The position numbers and the translations under genes were made by a program. A stretch of DNA of 64,000 nt. It comes from Butyrivibrio sp. INlla18 (GTDB taxonomy: Bacteria; Bacillota; Clostridia; Lachnospirales; Lachnospiraceae). Position 1 is the stretch's first letter; each line of letters begins with the position of its first letter. The stretch covers positions 1 to 64,000 of the forward strand of contig NZ_FMXK01000011.1 in the NCBI RefSeq assembly GCF_900103635.1. The letters run 5' to 3'. Under the pieces are notes generated by a model. It made no database searches. It was not told the DNA's origin and saw only the letters and a program-made list of their open reading frames with translations. Shown here one piece after another: positions 1-7,588 of the stretch.

Positions 1-100
1 AGGCTGGCGGCCCCACTTAGCTGAACTAGGCAGAGGCAGGGCGCGGCCCCAGTGAACCAGCCAGCGGCCACCCCCAAAACTGTGAATGGTAACAAATAAT
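1..100. other. GC-rich stretch of unknown nature
   Basis: The first ~80 bases are far richer in G+C than anything else in the window, then composition drops abruptly to very AT-rich DNA. GCGGCC occurs three times, and GGCCCCA followed shortly by TGAAC occurs twice, so the stretch contains imperfect direct repeats. All three forward frames are broken by stops. Two reverse frames stay open but have no start or ribosome binding site. It may be the end of an upstream gene or structured RNA, since a terminator hairpin follows it. I do not recognise it. Confidence 0.3.
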
Positions 101-154
101 TAAGTTTAAACTTATCGAAAATTGATTTACATAAATTAAAAAATGTAAAAATTT

Positions 155-188
155 AGTAGCAGATCGAATCGGATCTGCTACTTTTTTT
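155..188 (+). terminator. Rho-independent terminator of an upstream unit
   Basis: A perfect 11-bp stem (AGTAGCAGATC paired with GATCTGCTACT) with a 6-nt loop is followed by seven T residues. It ends whatever transcript enters from the left edge. From here to the serC promoter I see only AT-rich DNA without a gene. Confidence 0.85.
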
Positions 189-372
189 GAATCAAAATGG
201 AAGAAAAATAATAAAATTTATAGTTATTTTTAAGAGAAAATTTGATGTTTTTTGTTATGAAATTGATTAAAATTAATCTATAGTCTTTTTTAAACACCGC
301 TAAAAATCTGGAATTATAAATAAAATGATGTAACAAAAAATATAAAATAACAAAGGTTATACAATTGCATTA

Positions 373-400
373 TTGACAAAAAATAAAATCATATTAAAAT
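373..400 (+). promoter_or_regulatory. Putative sigma-A promoter of serC
   Basis: TTGACA is followed after 16 bp by TAAAAT, a near-consensus vegetative promoter. Transcription would begin near 407, just ahead of the 22-bp palindrome that precedes serC. Confidence 0.6.
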
Positions 401-417
401 GATTTTAATGAGAAATA

Positions 418-439
418 TTTATCGGTTTAAACCGATAAA
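418..439. promoter_or_regulatory. 22-bp perfect palindrome, candidate operator before serC
   Basis: TTTATCGGTTT is followed directly by its exact reverse complement AAACCGATAAA. The site lies just downstream of the predicted -10 box, where a bound repressor would block transcription of serCA. As RNA it would be a hairpin with almost no loop, so a DNA operator is more likely. Its half-site ACCGATAA also resembles a sigma-28 -10 element, which is an alternative reading. Confidence 0.45.
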
Positions 440-502
440 GTATATTCTTGATTTTTCGATAAAATCATGAATTTAAATTTTATAGCATTGGAGGATTTAG
501 AA

Positions 503-1585
503 GTGTCTAGAGTTTACAATTTTTCTGCTGGTCCTGCAGTTTTACCAGAAGAGGTATTAAAAAAAGCTGCTGCTGAAATGCTCGATTACAACGGTTGTGG
601 TATGTCCATCAATGAGATGAGTCATAGATCCAAAACTTTTGACAGTGTTATCCAGACTGCTGAGCAGGATATCAGAGATCTTATGAACATTCCTGATAAC
701 TACAAAGTCCTCTTTTTACAGGGCGGTGCCAGCCAGCAGTTTGCTGCAGTTCCTCTTAACCTTATGAAGAACGGCAAGGCTGCCTATATCATCACAGGTC
801 AGTGGGCCAAGAAGGCTTATCAGGAGGCTCAGAAGTATGGGGAAGCTATTGAAGTAGCTTCAAGTGCTGATAAGACATTCTCTTATATTCCTGATTGTTC
901 AGACCTTGATATCCCAGAAGATGCAGATTATGTATATATCTGCGAGAACAATACAATTTATGGAACTAAGTTCAAGACACTCCCTAATACAAAGGGTCAT
1001 ATCTTAGTATCTGATGTTTCATCTTGCTTCCTTTCAGAGCCAGTTGACGTTACTAAGTACGGTGTTATCTACGGCGGTGTTCAGAAGAATGTTGGACCTG
1101 CTGGTCTTGTTATCAGCATTATCAGAGAAGATCTCATCACGGATGACGTTCCTTCATACACACCTACAATGCTCAAGTGGAAGACTCAGGCTGACAACGG
1201 CTCTTTATACAACACTCCAAACTGCTGGAGTATCTATATGTGCGGCCTTGTATTCAAGTGGCTCAAAGAACAGGGCGGCCTTGAAGAAATGAAGAAGAGA
1301 AATGAAGCTAAAGCTAAGGTTTTATATGATTATCTTGATCAGAGCAAGATGTTCAAGGGAACAGTAAGACCAGAAGATCGTTCACTTATGAATGTTCCTT
1401 TCATCACAGACAGTGAGGACCTTAATGCTAAGTTCATTGCTGAGGCTACAAAGGCTGGATTTGTTTCACTTAAGGGACACAGAACTGTAGGCGGTATGAG
1501 AGCAAGTATCTACAATGCAATGCCAATCGAAGGTGTTCAGAAGCTTGTAGAATTCATGGATAAGTTTGAAAAGGAGAATGGCTGA
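503..1585 (+). CDS. serC: Phosphoserine aminotransferase
   Basis: Converts 3-phosphohydroxypyruvate and glutamate to phosphoserine and 2-oxoglutarate, the second step of serine synthesis; a cytosolic PLP enzyme. The start is taken as GTG at 503 because GGAGG lies 8 nt before it and the protein then begins VSRVYNFSAGPAVLPEEVL, the standard SerC N-terminus. An ATG at 467 would add twelve atypical residues. The PLP-binding lysine should be about residue 195 in GGVQKNVGPAG. The length, 360 residues, is normal for the family. The stop codon overlaps the serA start by one base (TGATG), so the two genes are translationally coupled. The assignment is firm. Confidence 0.96.
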   Translation: MSRVYNFSAGPAVLPEEVLKKAAAEMLDYNGCGMSINEMSHRSKTFDSVIQTAEQDIRDLMNIPDNYKVLFLQGGASQQFAAVPLNLMKNGKAAYIITGQWAKKAYQEAQKYGEAIEVASSADKTFSYIPDCSDLDIPEDADYVYICENNTIYGTKFKTLPNTKGHILVSDVSSCFLSEPVDVTKYGVIYGGVQKNVGPAGLVISIIREDLITDDVPSYTPTMLKWKTQADNGSLYNTPNCWSIYMCGLVFKWLKEQGGLEEMKKRNEAKAKVLYDYLDQSKMFKGTVRPEDRSLMNVPFITDSEDLNAKFIAEATKAGFVSLKGHRTVGGMRASIYNAMPIEGVQKLVEFMDKFEKENG

Positions 1586-2754
1586 TGTACAAATATAAAT
1601 GTTTGAACCCAATAGCAAAGATAGGACTTAACAACTTTAACGATCTTTATGAAGCTGTTGATAACGTGGATGATGCAGATGGCATCCTTGTTAGAAGTGC
1701 TAACATGCTTGAAATGGAGTTTTCAGAGAATCTTCTTGCTATTGCAAGAGCTGGCGCTGGCGTTAACAATATTCCTCTTGATAGATGCGCTGAGCAGGGA
1801 ATTGCTGTATTTAACACTCCTGGAGCAAATGCAAATGGTGTAAAAGAGATGGTGCTTGCAGCAATGCTCATTGCATCCCGTGATATCATTGGTGGAACAG
1901 AGTGGGTTAAGGCTAATGCTGGTGACCCAGATATTGCAAAGCTTACTGAGAAGTCCAAAAAGAAATTTGCTGGTACTGAGATCTTTGGTAAAAAGCTTGG
2001 TATCATCGGCCTTGGAGCTATAGGTGTGCGAGTTGCCAATGCTGCTAGACAGCTTGGTATGGAGGTTTATGGTTATGACCCATATCTTTCTATTGACGCT
2101 GCTTGGAGACTTTCATCTGACGTTAAGCATGTCACAAATGTTGATGATATCTACTCTAAGTGCGACATTATTACTATTCACGTTCCTGCTTTGGATTCAA
2201 CTAAGGGGATGATAAATGCAGATGCTATCGCCAAGATGAAAAAAGGCGTTATCATCATCAACCTTGCAAGAGATATTCTCTGCAATGAGGTTGATGTCCT
2301 TGCAGGCATCAACGCAGGCAAGATCCGTAAGTATGTTACTGATTTCCCAAATCCTACCATTGCAGGTCACGACGGATGTATTGTAATTCCTCATCTTGGA
2401 GCTTCTACTGAAGAGTCAGAAGATAACTGTGCTGTAAAGGCGGTTTTGGAACTCAAGGACTTCCTAGAAAATGGAAACATCAATAATTCAGTCAACTTCC
2501 CTAACTGCGATATGGGTGTTTGCCATAGCCCTAGAATTGCTATCTATCACAAGAATGTAGCAAACATGATCAGTCAGTTCACAACTGTTCTTGGTGAGAG
2601 CGGATACAATATCTCAGATATGACCAACAAGTCAAGAGGAGACTATGCTTACACTATCCTTGACCTTGAAGACAAGGTTACAGATGCTCTTGTAAAGAAG
2701 ATTTCTAAGATCGACAACGTAATTAGAGTACGTGTAGTTAGAAAAGACGTATAA
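1585..2754 (+). CDS. serA: D-3-phosphoglycerate dehydrogenase (short form with ACT domain)
   Basis: Oxidises 3-phosphoglycerate to 3-phosphohydroxypyruvate with NAD+, the committed step of serine synthesis. The substrate-binding part occupies the N-terminus, the NAD fold carries GLGAIG at residues 142-147, and the catalytic area shows NLARD (about 227-231) and IPHLGAST with His270. Residues from about 316 form a C-terminal ACT-like domain (ending IRVRVVRKDV) without the intervening domain of long SerA forms. ACT domains in this family commonly bind serine for feedback inhibition; that is inferred here. The gene is coupled to serC and followed by DUF1015, an order common in Clostridia. Length is 389 residues. 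Confidence 0.94.
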   Translation: MYKYKCLNPIAKIGLNNFNDLYEAVDNVDDADGILVRSANMLEMEFSENLLAIARAGAGVNNIPLDRCAEQGIAVFNTPGANANGVKEMVLAAMLIASRDIIGGTEWVKANAGDPDIAKLTEKSKKKFAGTEIFGKKLGIIGLGAIGVRVANAARQLGMEVYGYDPYLSIDAAWRLSSDVKHVTNVDDIYSKCDIITIHVPALDSTKGMINADAIAKMKKGVIIINLARDILCNEVDVLAGINAGKIRKYVTDFPNPTIAGHDGCIVIPHLGASTEESEDNCAVKAVLELKDFLENGNINNSVNFPNCDMGVCHSPRIAIYHKNVANMISQFTTVLGESGYNISDMTNKSRGDYAYTILDLEDKVTDALVKKISKIDNVIRVRVVRKDV

Positions 2755-2777
2755 ATATAGGATTTATAGTATAATAT

Positions 2778-2810
2778 CGGGTAGGAAACATAGCTTTCCT
2801 ACCTGATTTT
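2778..2810 (+). other. Hairpin between serA and the DUF1015 gene, weak terminator or attenuator
   Basis: CGGGTAGGAAA pairs with TTTCCTACCTG around a 6-nt loop (11 bp, one G-T pair). Only four T residues follow, so it may slow or partly stop transcription, or protect the serCA mRNA end, rather than end the operon. TATAAT-like bases just before it could also be a -10 box for the next gene. Confidence 0.5.
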
Positions 2811-2837
2811 GATGTACAAGATTATGGAGGCAAATTC

Positions 2838-4097
2838 ATGGCAGATATCAGACCTTTTAGAGCAATAAGACCTGCAAAGGGCAAGGAGGAAAACATCGCA
2901 TCCCTGCCTTATGACGTTTTTAACAGAAAAGAAGCCTATGAAAAGGTAAAAAGAAATCCAGAGTCTTTTCTTGCAATAGATAGACCAGAGACACAGTTTC
3001 CTGAAGATCATGACATGTATGCACAAGAGGTATATGAAAAAGCTCATGATATGTTGTGGGATAGAGTTGAAAAGGGCGATTTTGTAAAGGACGAAGGAAA
3101 GTTCTTTTACATATATGAGCAGACCTTCAAAGGAAGAACTCAGACTGGAATCGTAGCCTGTGCTTCTATTGATGATTATCTTTCAAATGTTATCAAAAAG
3201 CATGAAAACACAAGGGCTGACAAAGAAGAGGACAGAATAAAGCATGTCTATACCTGTGATGCTCAGACTGGCCCTATTTTTCTGTGTTATAGAAAAAATA
3301 AGCTTATATCAGAGCTGGTTGAAAGGGTAAAAGAGTTAGATGAACCGGTATATGACTTCACATCTGAAGACGGCGTTGCAAACAGAATCTTTGTTATCTC
3401 AGATGAGGACGAGATAAATACCATCAGCAGAGTGTTTACCACCATCAAATCTATATATATTGCCGATGGTCACCACAGATGCGCCTCAGCTGTTAAGGTT
3501 GGGCTTAAAAAGAGAGAAGAAAGAGAAGCGGAAGGAAAGCTTCGGGGCAAGCTTAAATCTGACTACTTTTTGTCAGTTCTTTTCCCTGATGATGAGCTTG
3601 AGATCATGGACTATAACAGAGTTGTAAAGGATCTAAATGGCCTTACAGCTGATGAATTCATGGCTAAGATCTCTGAGAAGTTTGAAGTTACCAAAGAAGA
3701 AACAAGCGTTAAACCATCTAAAAAGGGCGAATTTGGCATGCTCTTAGATGGGAACTGGTACAGACTTAATGCACATAAGGATATCTTAAAAGACGATGCT
3801 GTGGAGGGACTTGATGTCTCAGTTCTTCAGAATGAGGTGCTGGGTCCTATCCTTGGAATTGGAGATCCAAAGACAGACAAGAGAATCGACTTTGTTGGCG
3901 GAATAAGAGGGCTTTCAGAACTTGAGAAAAGATGTGAGACAGACATGAAGATAGCTTTTTCCATGTATCCAACTTCACTTAATGAACTTTTTGATGTTGC
4001 AGATCAGGAAAAGCTCATGCCACCTAAGTCTACATGGTTTGAACCAAAGCTTCTTAGTGGGTTATTTATTCATGATATTAATGGTATTATAGACTAA
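2838..4097 (+). CDS. DUF1015 family protein, serine-pathway associated
   Basis: A 419-residue soluble protein of the DUF1015 family, with a good ribosome binding site (TGGAGG) 7 nt before the ATG. It opens ADIRPFRAIRPAKGKEENIASLPYDV in family fashion. Two conserved polar boxes stand out: KHENTR at about 121-126 and IADGHHR ending at Arg214. The GHHR box recalls the short Gly-His-x-Arg box of ParB/sulfiredoxin-type free serine kinases. That resemblance is by eye and unproven. Its fixed place behind serC-serA suggests a role in serine or phosphoserine handling. No membrane segment or signal peptide is seen. Family assignment is confident; the biochemical role is unknown. Confidence 0.85.
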   Translation: MADIRPFRAIRPAKGKEENIASLPYDVFNRKEAYEKVKRNPESFLAIDRPETQFPEDHDMYAQEVYEKAHDMLWDRVEKGDFVKDEGKFFYIYEQTFKGRTQTGIVACASIDDYLSNVIKKHENTRADKEEDRIKHVYTCDAQTGPIFLCYRKNKLISELVERVKELDEPVYDFTSEDGVANRIFVISDEDEINTISRVFTTIKSIYIADGHHRCASAVKVGLKKREEREAEGKLRGKLKSDYFLSVLFPDDELEIMDYNRVVKDLNGLTADEFMAKISEKFEVTKEETSVKPSKKGEFGMLLDGNWYRLNAHKDILKDDAVEGLDVSVLQNEVLGPILGIGDPKTDKRIDFVGGIRGLSELEKRCETDMKIAFSMYPTSLNELFDVADQEKLMPPKSTWFEPKLLSGLFIHDINGIID

Positions 4098-4130
4098 GGT
4101 ATTTAATGATTCATTAGGAGGGGATGTGCA

Positions 4131-6620
4131 GTGAATAACAAACTGTATAAAATGATGAATTGGCCGGAAATCGAAGAGATCATCTATTCAGATGGTGACA
4201 ATCCACATCGTATATTGGGGGCTCATAAAGTCGGAAACAATTTCCTTGTTCAGGCTTTTTATCCTGATGCTTCAGAAGTGAGCGTATATGTTGAGAACAG
4301 CAAAAAGACATATCCTATGGAGCTTGCTGATGAGGCTGGATTTTATGCTGTCATTGTTCCTTATGTTGACAAGCTTAAATATAAGCTCATCATCAAGGAT
4401 TCTGAGGGCGTAGAAAAGGAAGTTTATGATCCATACGCTTTTGGTCCAACTATGGACCGAGAGGATTTTATAAAGTTTGGAAGTGGCATTCACTACCACA
4501 TCTATGAAAAGCTTGGGGCACACCTTGGCAAAAGAAATGGAGTAGAGGGCTGTACATTTGCTGTATGGGCACCTTCTGCTGCAAGAGTAAGTGTTATTGG
4601 TGATTTTAATAACTGGGATGGCAGACTTTGCCAGATGCACAGACTTGATCCTATTGGTGTTTTTGAGATCTTTATTCCTGGTGCCAAGGAAAAGGATGGC
4701 TACCAGTTTGAAATTAAGACTAGAAGCGGTCTTGTCTATAAAAGACCTGATCCATATGCCATAATGTCCAGAGGAGAAAATGGAATAATTTCTGTTATCA
4801 GCTCTAACAGATCCATTTCCTGGACTGATTCTAAGTGGCTTTCTGACAGGAAAAAGGTCGACCTTGACGAGGCGCCTCTTTCTATCTGTGAGATCTCGCT
4901 TGAAGCTTTTGCTGGAAGACATGAAGGCGTAAGTTCAATGGAGGAGATCACAGGTGATGTCCTTGAATATGTAGAAAACCATGGCTTTGACACTATCGAG
5001 CTCATGCCTGTTATGAAGCATCTTCCAGGACATTTCTATCACATCCTTGATTTCTTTGCTCTTGATGATACAAATGGAACTCCTGAGGAGTTTATGAAGT
5101 TTATTGATAGATGCCATGAAAAGGGCATCAGAGTTATCATGGACTGGGTTCCAACGTTCTTTCCTAAGTCTTCATGCGGCCTTAGCGATTTTGATGGCAA
5201 GGCTTTATACGAATATGAAGATCCAAGAGTGGGCATTCAGCCAAGGTCTGGAGATCTTATCTTTGACTATGGCAGAAAAGAAGTGACAAACTTCCTGATC
5301 TCAAATGCTCTTTATTGGATTGAGGTATTCCATATTGATGGTCTTAGAACTTCAGATATTTCAAAGATTCTTTATCTTGACTATGACAGAAATCCAGGGG
5401 AATGGTCACCTAACATCTATGGCGGCAATGAAAACCTTGAAGCCTTGGAATTTTTAAAGCAGCTTACAACAGCAGTTCATAAGGATAATCCAGGAGTACT
5501 TCTTATTACCAAAGAAACTGCCTGCTGGCCACAGCTTACTGACACCATAGAAGATGGCGGTCTTGGCTTTGACTATAAGTGGAATAATGGCTGGACTAGA
5601 GATTTCCTGTCTTACATGGAAAATGATCCGCTATTTAGAGCAGGACATCACGACGAGCTTACATTTAGCCTTATTTATAGCTATACTGAGAGGTTTATTC
5701 TTGCATTTACCCATGAAGATATGGAGAAGGGCTTAGAAGGATTGTATTACCTCATGCCTGGAGATTCATCTCAGAAAATGGCAAACCTTAGATTAGCTCT
5801 TAGCTATATGATGGTTCACCCAGGTAGAAAGCACCTTTACATGGAACCTGACGCACTTACTATTGATCAATCAGTGTTTATTGAGAACATGATAAAGAAA
5901 CTAAACGACCTTTATTTTGAGCATGCAGCTCTTCATGAGCTTGATAGTTCAGACAGTGGCTTTGAGTGGATCAATAACATGGCTGCTGAGGAATGCATGG
6001 TCTCATTTGCAAGAAAGAGTGACAATGACAAAGAGATTCTGGTTGTCGTAGCTAATTTTGCTGGCGTTGAAAGGCAGATAGAGCTTGGCGTTCCTGCTGA
6101 TGGCAGATACACAGAAGTCTTTAACAGCGATGACGTTAACTTCGGTGGTCAGGGCATTCTCAATGAAGGTAAGCGTGAAGCTAAGAGAAAAGAAGTTGAT
6201 GGTAGAGATTATTCTATCAAGATAGACCTTGCTCCAGCTTCTTTATCAATTCTTTCTTATGCACCATATTCTGTTCAGGAAAAGAAGATCCGTGCCATCA
6301 AGGAAGAAGAGGAAATAAAGAAAGAGAAAGAGCGTGAAGAAAAGATAGCAGCTCTTAAGGAAAGACAGACACAGGAAGAAGAACAGCTCCTTAGAGAACT
6401 TAAGCTTAAGTATGAGCGCGAACTTGCAGAGCAGGAAAAAGCTATCGAAGAAAAATACGAAAAGATCGAAGAAGAAAAGATCTTCAAGATAGTTTCAGAG
6501 GAAGCAGTTAAGAGCATCTCCAAGACCTCTTCAAAAACTGCAAAAACAAAGAAGTCCTCAAGCACTACCAAGAAGACAACAACTTCCAAGAAAACAACCA
6601 AGAAGAAACCTACTAAATAA
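4131..6620 (+). CDS. GlgB-like protein with degenerate active site and Lys-rich coiled-coil tail
   Basis: This 829-residue protein follows the layout of 1,4-alpha-glucan branching enzyme: N-terminal beta domains (about 20-215, including the CBM48-like stretch VIGDFNNWDGR), a GH13 barrel (about 240-600) and a C-terminal beta domain to about 715. The catalytic positions are altered. The nucleophile region RVDAV reads RTSDI (Ser408), the acid/base region AEEST reads TKETA (Lys461), SHDEV reads THEDM (Glu529), and the region I histidine is Phe343. It is therefore probably not an active branching enzyme and could be a glucan-binding or regulatory pseudoenzyme. A Glu/Lys-rich coiled coil (about 725-790) and a Lys/Ser/Thr tail to the end are not part of normal GlgB. 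It starts at GTG with AGGAGGGG 7 nt upstream. Confidence 0.85.
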   Translation: MNNKLYKMMNWPEIEEIIYSDGDNPHRILGAHKVGNNFLVQAFYPDASEVSVYVENSKKTYPMELADEAGFYAVIVPYVDKLKYKLIIKDSEGVEKEVYDPYAFGPTMDREDFIKFGSGIHYHIYEKLGAHLGKRNGVEGCTFAVWAPSAARVSVIGDFNNWDGRLCQMHRLDPIGVFEIFIPGAKEKDGYQFEIKTRSGLVYKRPDPYAIMSRGENGIISVISSNRSISWTDSKWLSDRKKVDLDEAPLSICEISLEAFAGRHEGVSSMEEITGDVLEYVENHGFDTIELMPVMKHLPGHFYHILDFFALDDTNGTPEEFMKFIDRCHEKGIRVIMDWVPTFFPKSSCGLSDFDGKALYEYEDPRVGIQPRSGDLIFDYGRKEVTNFLISNALYWIEVFHIDGLRTSDISKILYLDYDRNPGEWSPNIYGGNENLEALEFLKQLTTAVHKDNPGVLLITKETACWPQLTDTIEDGGLGFDYKWNNGWTRDFLSYMENDPLFRAGHHDELTFSLIYSYTERFILAFTHEDMEKGLEGLYYLMPGDSSQKMANLRLALSYMMVHPGRKHLYMEPDALTIDQSVFIENMIKKLNDLYFEHAALHELDSSDSGFEWINNMAAEECMVSFARKSDNDKEILVVVANFAGVERQIELGVPADGRYTEVFNSDDVNFGGQGILNEGKREAKRKEVDGRDYSIKIDLAPASLSILSYAPYSVQEKKIRAIKEEEEIKKEKEREEKIAALKERQTQEEEQLLRELKLKYERELAEQEKAIEEKYEKIEEEKIFKIVSEEAVKSISKTSSKTAKTKKSSSTTKKTTTSKKTTKKKPTK

Positions 6621-6675
6621 TTTTTAAAAGTAGATTTGTTGAGTTATGTAAACGTTTATAAAACCCTAAAATATT

Positions 6676-6716
6676 AGCCAGGAGAGTATCGGTCAAGTCC
6701 TTTCTCCTGGCTTTTT
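6676..6716 (+). terminator. Rho-independent terminator after the glgB-like gene
   Basis: A 10-bp stem (AGCCAGGAGA with TCTCCTGGCT) with a 17-nt loop ends in five T residues, 56 nt after the stop codon. Confidence 0.8.
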
Positions 6717-6724
6717 CATAGTCA

Positions 6725-6814
6725 GTGGTAAAGTAAAAAAATATAGTGACCCAAACCGATTTGATTTCGCAGAAATCATCGGAGGTTTGGGCACTATATT
6801 TTTTACTTTACCAC
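6725..6814. repeat. 90-nt near-perfect hairpin element
   Basis: The left arm starting GTGGTAAAGTAAAA pairs almost base for base with the right arm ending TTTTACTTTACCAC. Inside, CCCAAACC pairs with GGTTTGGG and TGATTTC with GAAATCA, leaving a 3-nt loop and only a few bulges (about 40 bp in all). It lies between the terminator of the glgB-like gene and the 3' end of tRNA-Thr, which reads toward it. It could end the tRNA transcript, or be a palindromic repeat or MITE-like remnant. No transposase is nearby and I saw no second copy in the window. Confidence 0.6.
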
Positions 6815-6829
6815 GTCCTCATAAAAAGA

Positions 6830-6902
6830 AGCTGGAAAAGGGACTTGAACCCTCGACCTACTGATTACGAATCAGTTGCGCTACCAACTGCGCCATTCCA
6901 GC
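6830..6902 (-). tRNA. tRNA-Thr (anticodon CGT)
   Basis: The reverse strand folds as a full cloverleaf. The acceptor stem is GCTGGAA/TTCCAGC, the D-arm contains AGTTGGTA, the anticodon stem ACTGA/TCAGT encloses TTCGTAA (anticodon CGT, reading ACG), and the T-arm contains GGTTCAAGTCC. The discriminator base is U, and CCA is not encoded, so it must be added after transcription. Confidence 0.95.
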
Positions 6903-6933
6903 TAGCATCTGTGTAAACACAGGCACAATGAAG

Positions 6934-6962
6934 ATTATACCTTTAGACTTTTCTTTTGACAA
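6934..6962 (-). promoter_or_regulatory. Promoter of tRNA-Thr
   Basis: On the minus strand TTGTCA is followed after exactly 17 bp by TATAAT, about 30 bp before the mature tRNA 5' end. This is a strong vegetative promoter, as expected for a stable RNA, and it diverges from the apt promoter. Confidence 0.8.
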
Positions 6963-7002
6963 GGAGAAAACGCGAATTAATTCTGTTAAGAAATTGGGTC
7001 TT

Positions 7003-7012
7003 GTGCTATAAT
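7003..7012 (+). promoter_or_regulatory. Extended -10 promoter of apt
   Basis: TGTGC directly precedes a perfect TATAAT, giving an extended -10 (TGn-TATAAT); no good -35 is present. Transcription would begin near 7019, so an in-frame ATG upstream at 6956 cannot be the apt start. Confidence 0.65.
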
Positions 7013-7057
7013 CTAAAGTTGAAGTTTTGTTTTTATTTTAGAGAGGAAATTAAAACG

Positions 7058-7582
7058 ATGAAAGATTTGAAAGATTACGTTAGAACTATACCTAACTTTC
7101 CCGAGGAAGGAATAATGTTTAGAGACATCACATCAGTTCTTCAGGATCCAGACGGATTCAAGCTTGCGATTGATGAGATGGCTAGACTTGTAAGTGACCT
7201 TGATTTTGATGTTGTTCTTGGCGCAGAGTCAAGAGGCTTCATTTTCAGTGCTCCTATCGCATATCAGAGGGGCAAGGCACTTGTACCTGTTCGTAAGAAG
7301 GGTAAGCTTCCTTGCGAGACAATTCAGGTTGAGTATGACCTTGAATATGGTAAGGCAGTTCTTGAGCTTCATAAGGATGCTATCAAGCCTGGACAGAAGG
7401 TTCTTTTGGTAGATGACCTTATGGCTACAGGTGGAACAATTGAAGCTATGATCAAGCTTGTTGAGCAGCTTGGTGGTGAAGTAGCTGGTATCCTTGTTCT
7501 TATGGAACTTAAGGGACTTAAGGGTAGAGAAAGACTTAGCAAATATAGACTTGATGCTGCAATTAGCTACGAAGGGAAATAA
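7058..7582 (+). CDS. apt: Adenine phosphoribosyltransferase
   Basis: Salvages adenine by joining it to PRPP to give AMP in the cytosol. The PRPP loop VLLVDDLMATGGT, preceded by acidic DD, is the family signature, and the N-terminal IPNFPEEGIMFRDIT is typical of APT. The ATG at 7058 is chosen because it follows GAGAGGAAA and gives 174 residues, the usual length. It is the first gene behind a clear promoter and is followed after six bases by rel, an arrangement widespread in Firmicutes. Confidence 0.95.
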   Translation: MKDLKDYVRTIPNFPEEGIMFRDITSVLQDPDGFKLAIDEMARLVSDLDFDVVLGAESRGFIFSAPIAYQRGKALVPVRKKGKLPCETIQVEYDLEYGKAVLELHKDAIKPGQKVLLVDDLMATGGTIEAMIKLVEQLGGEVAGILVLMELKGLKGRERLSKYRLDAAISYEGK

Positions 7583-7588
7583 TATTTA

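Noticed and set aside
190..502. T-box or other known riboswitch before serC
   Set aside because: No T-box sequence (TGGNACCGCG-like) or other recognisable aptamer; only a promoter and a palindrome could be supported.
4272..4922. 216-codon open frame on the minus strand inside the glgB-like gene
   Set aside because: Antisense to a clearly protein-coding region, with no start signal and atypical composition.
6300..6620. Frameshift fusion explaining the Lys-rich tail of the GlgB-like protein
   Set aside because: The reading frame is continuous, with codon use like the rest of the gene, and no separate gene start lies at the join.
6956..7057. Longer N-terminus for Apt starting at an upstream ATG
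   Set aside because: A strong extended -10 lies inside it, there is no ribosome binding site, and the family N-terminus begins at 7058.
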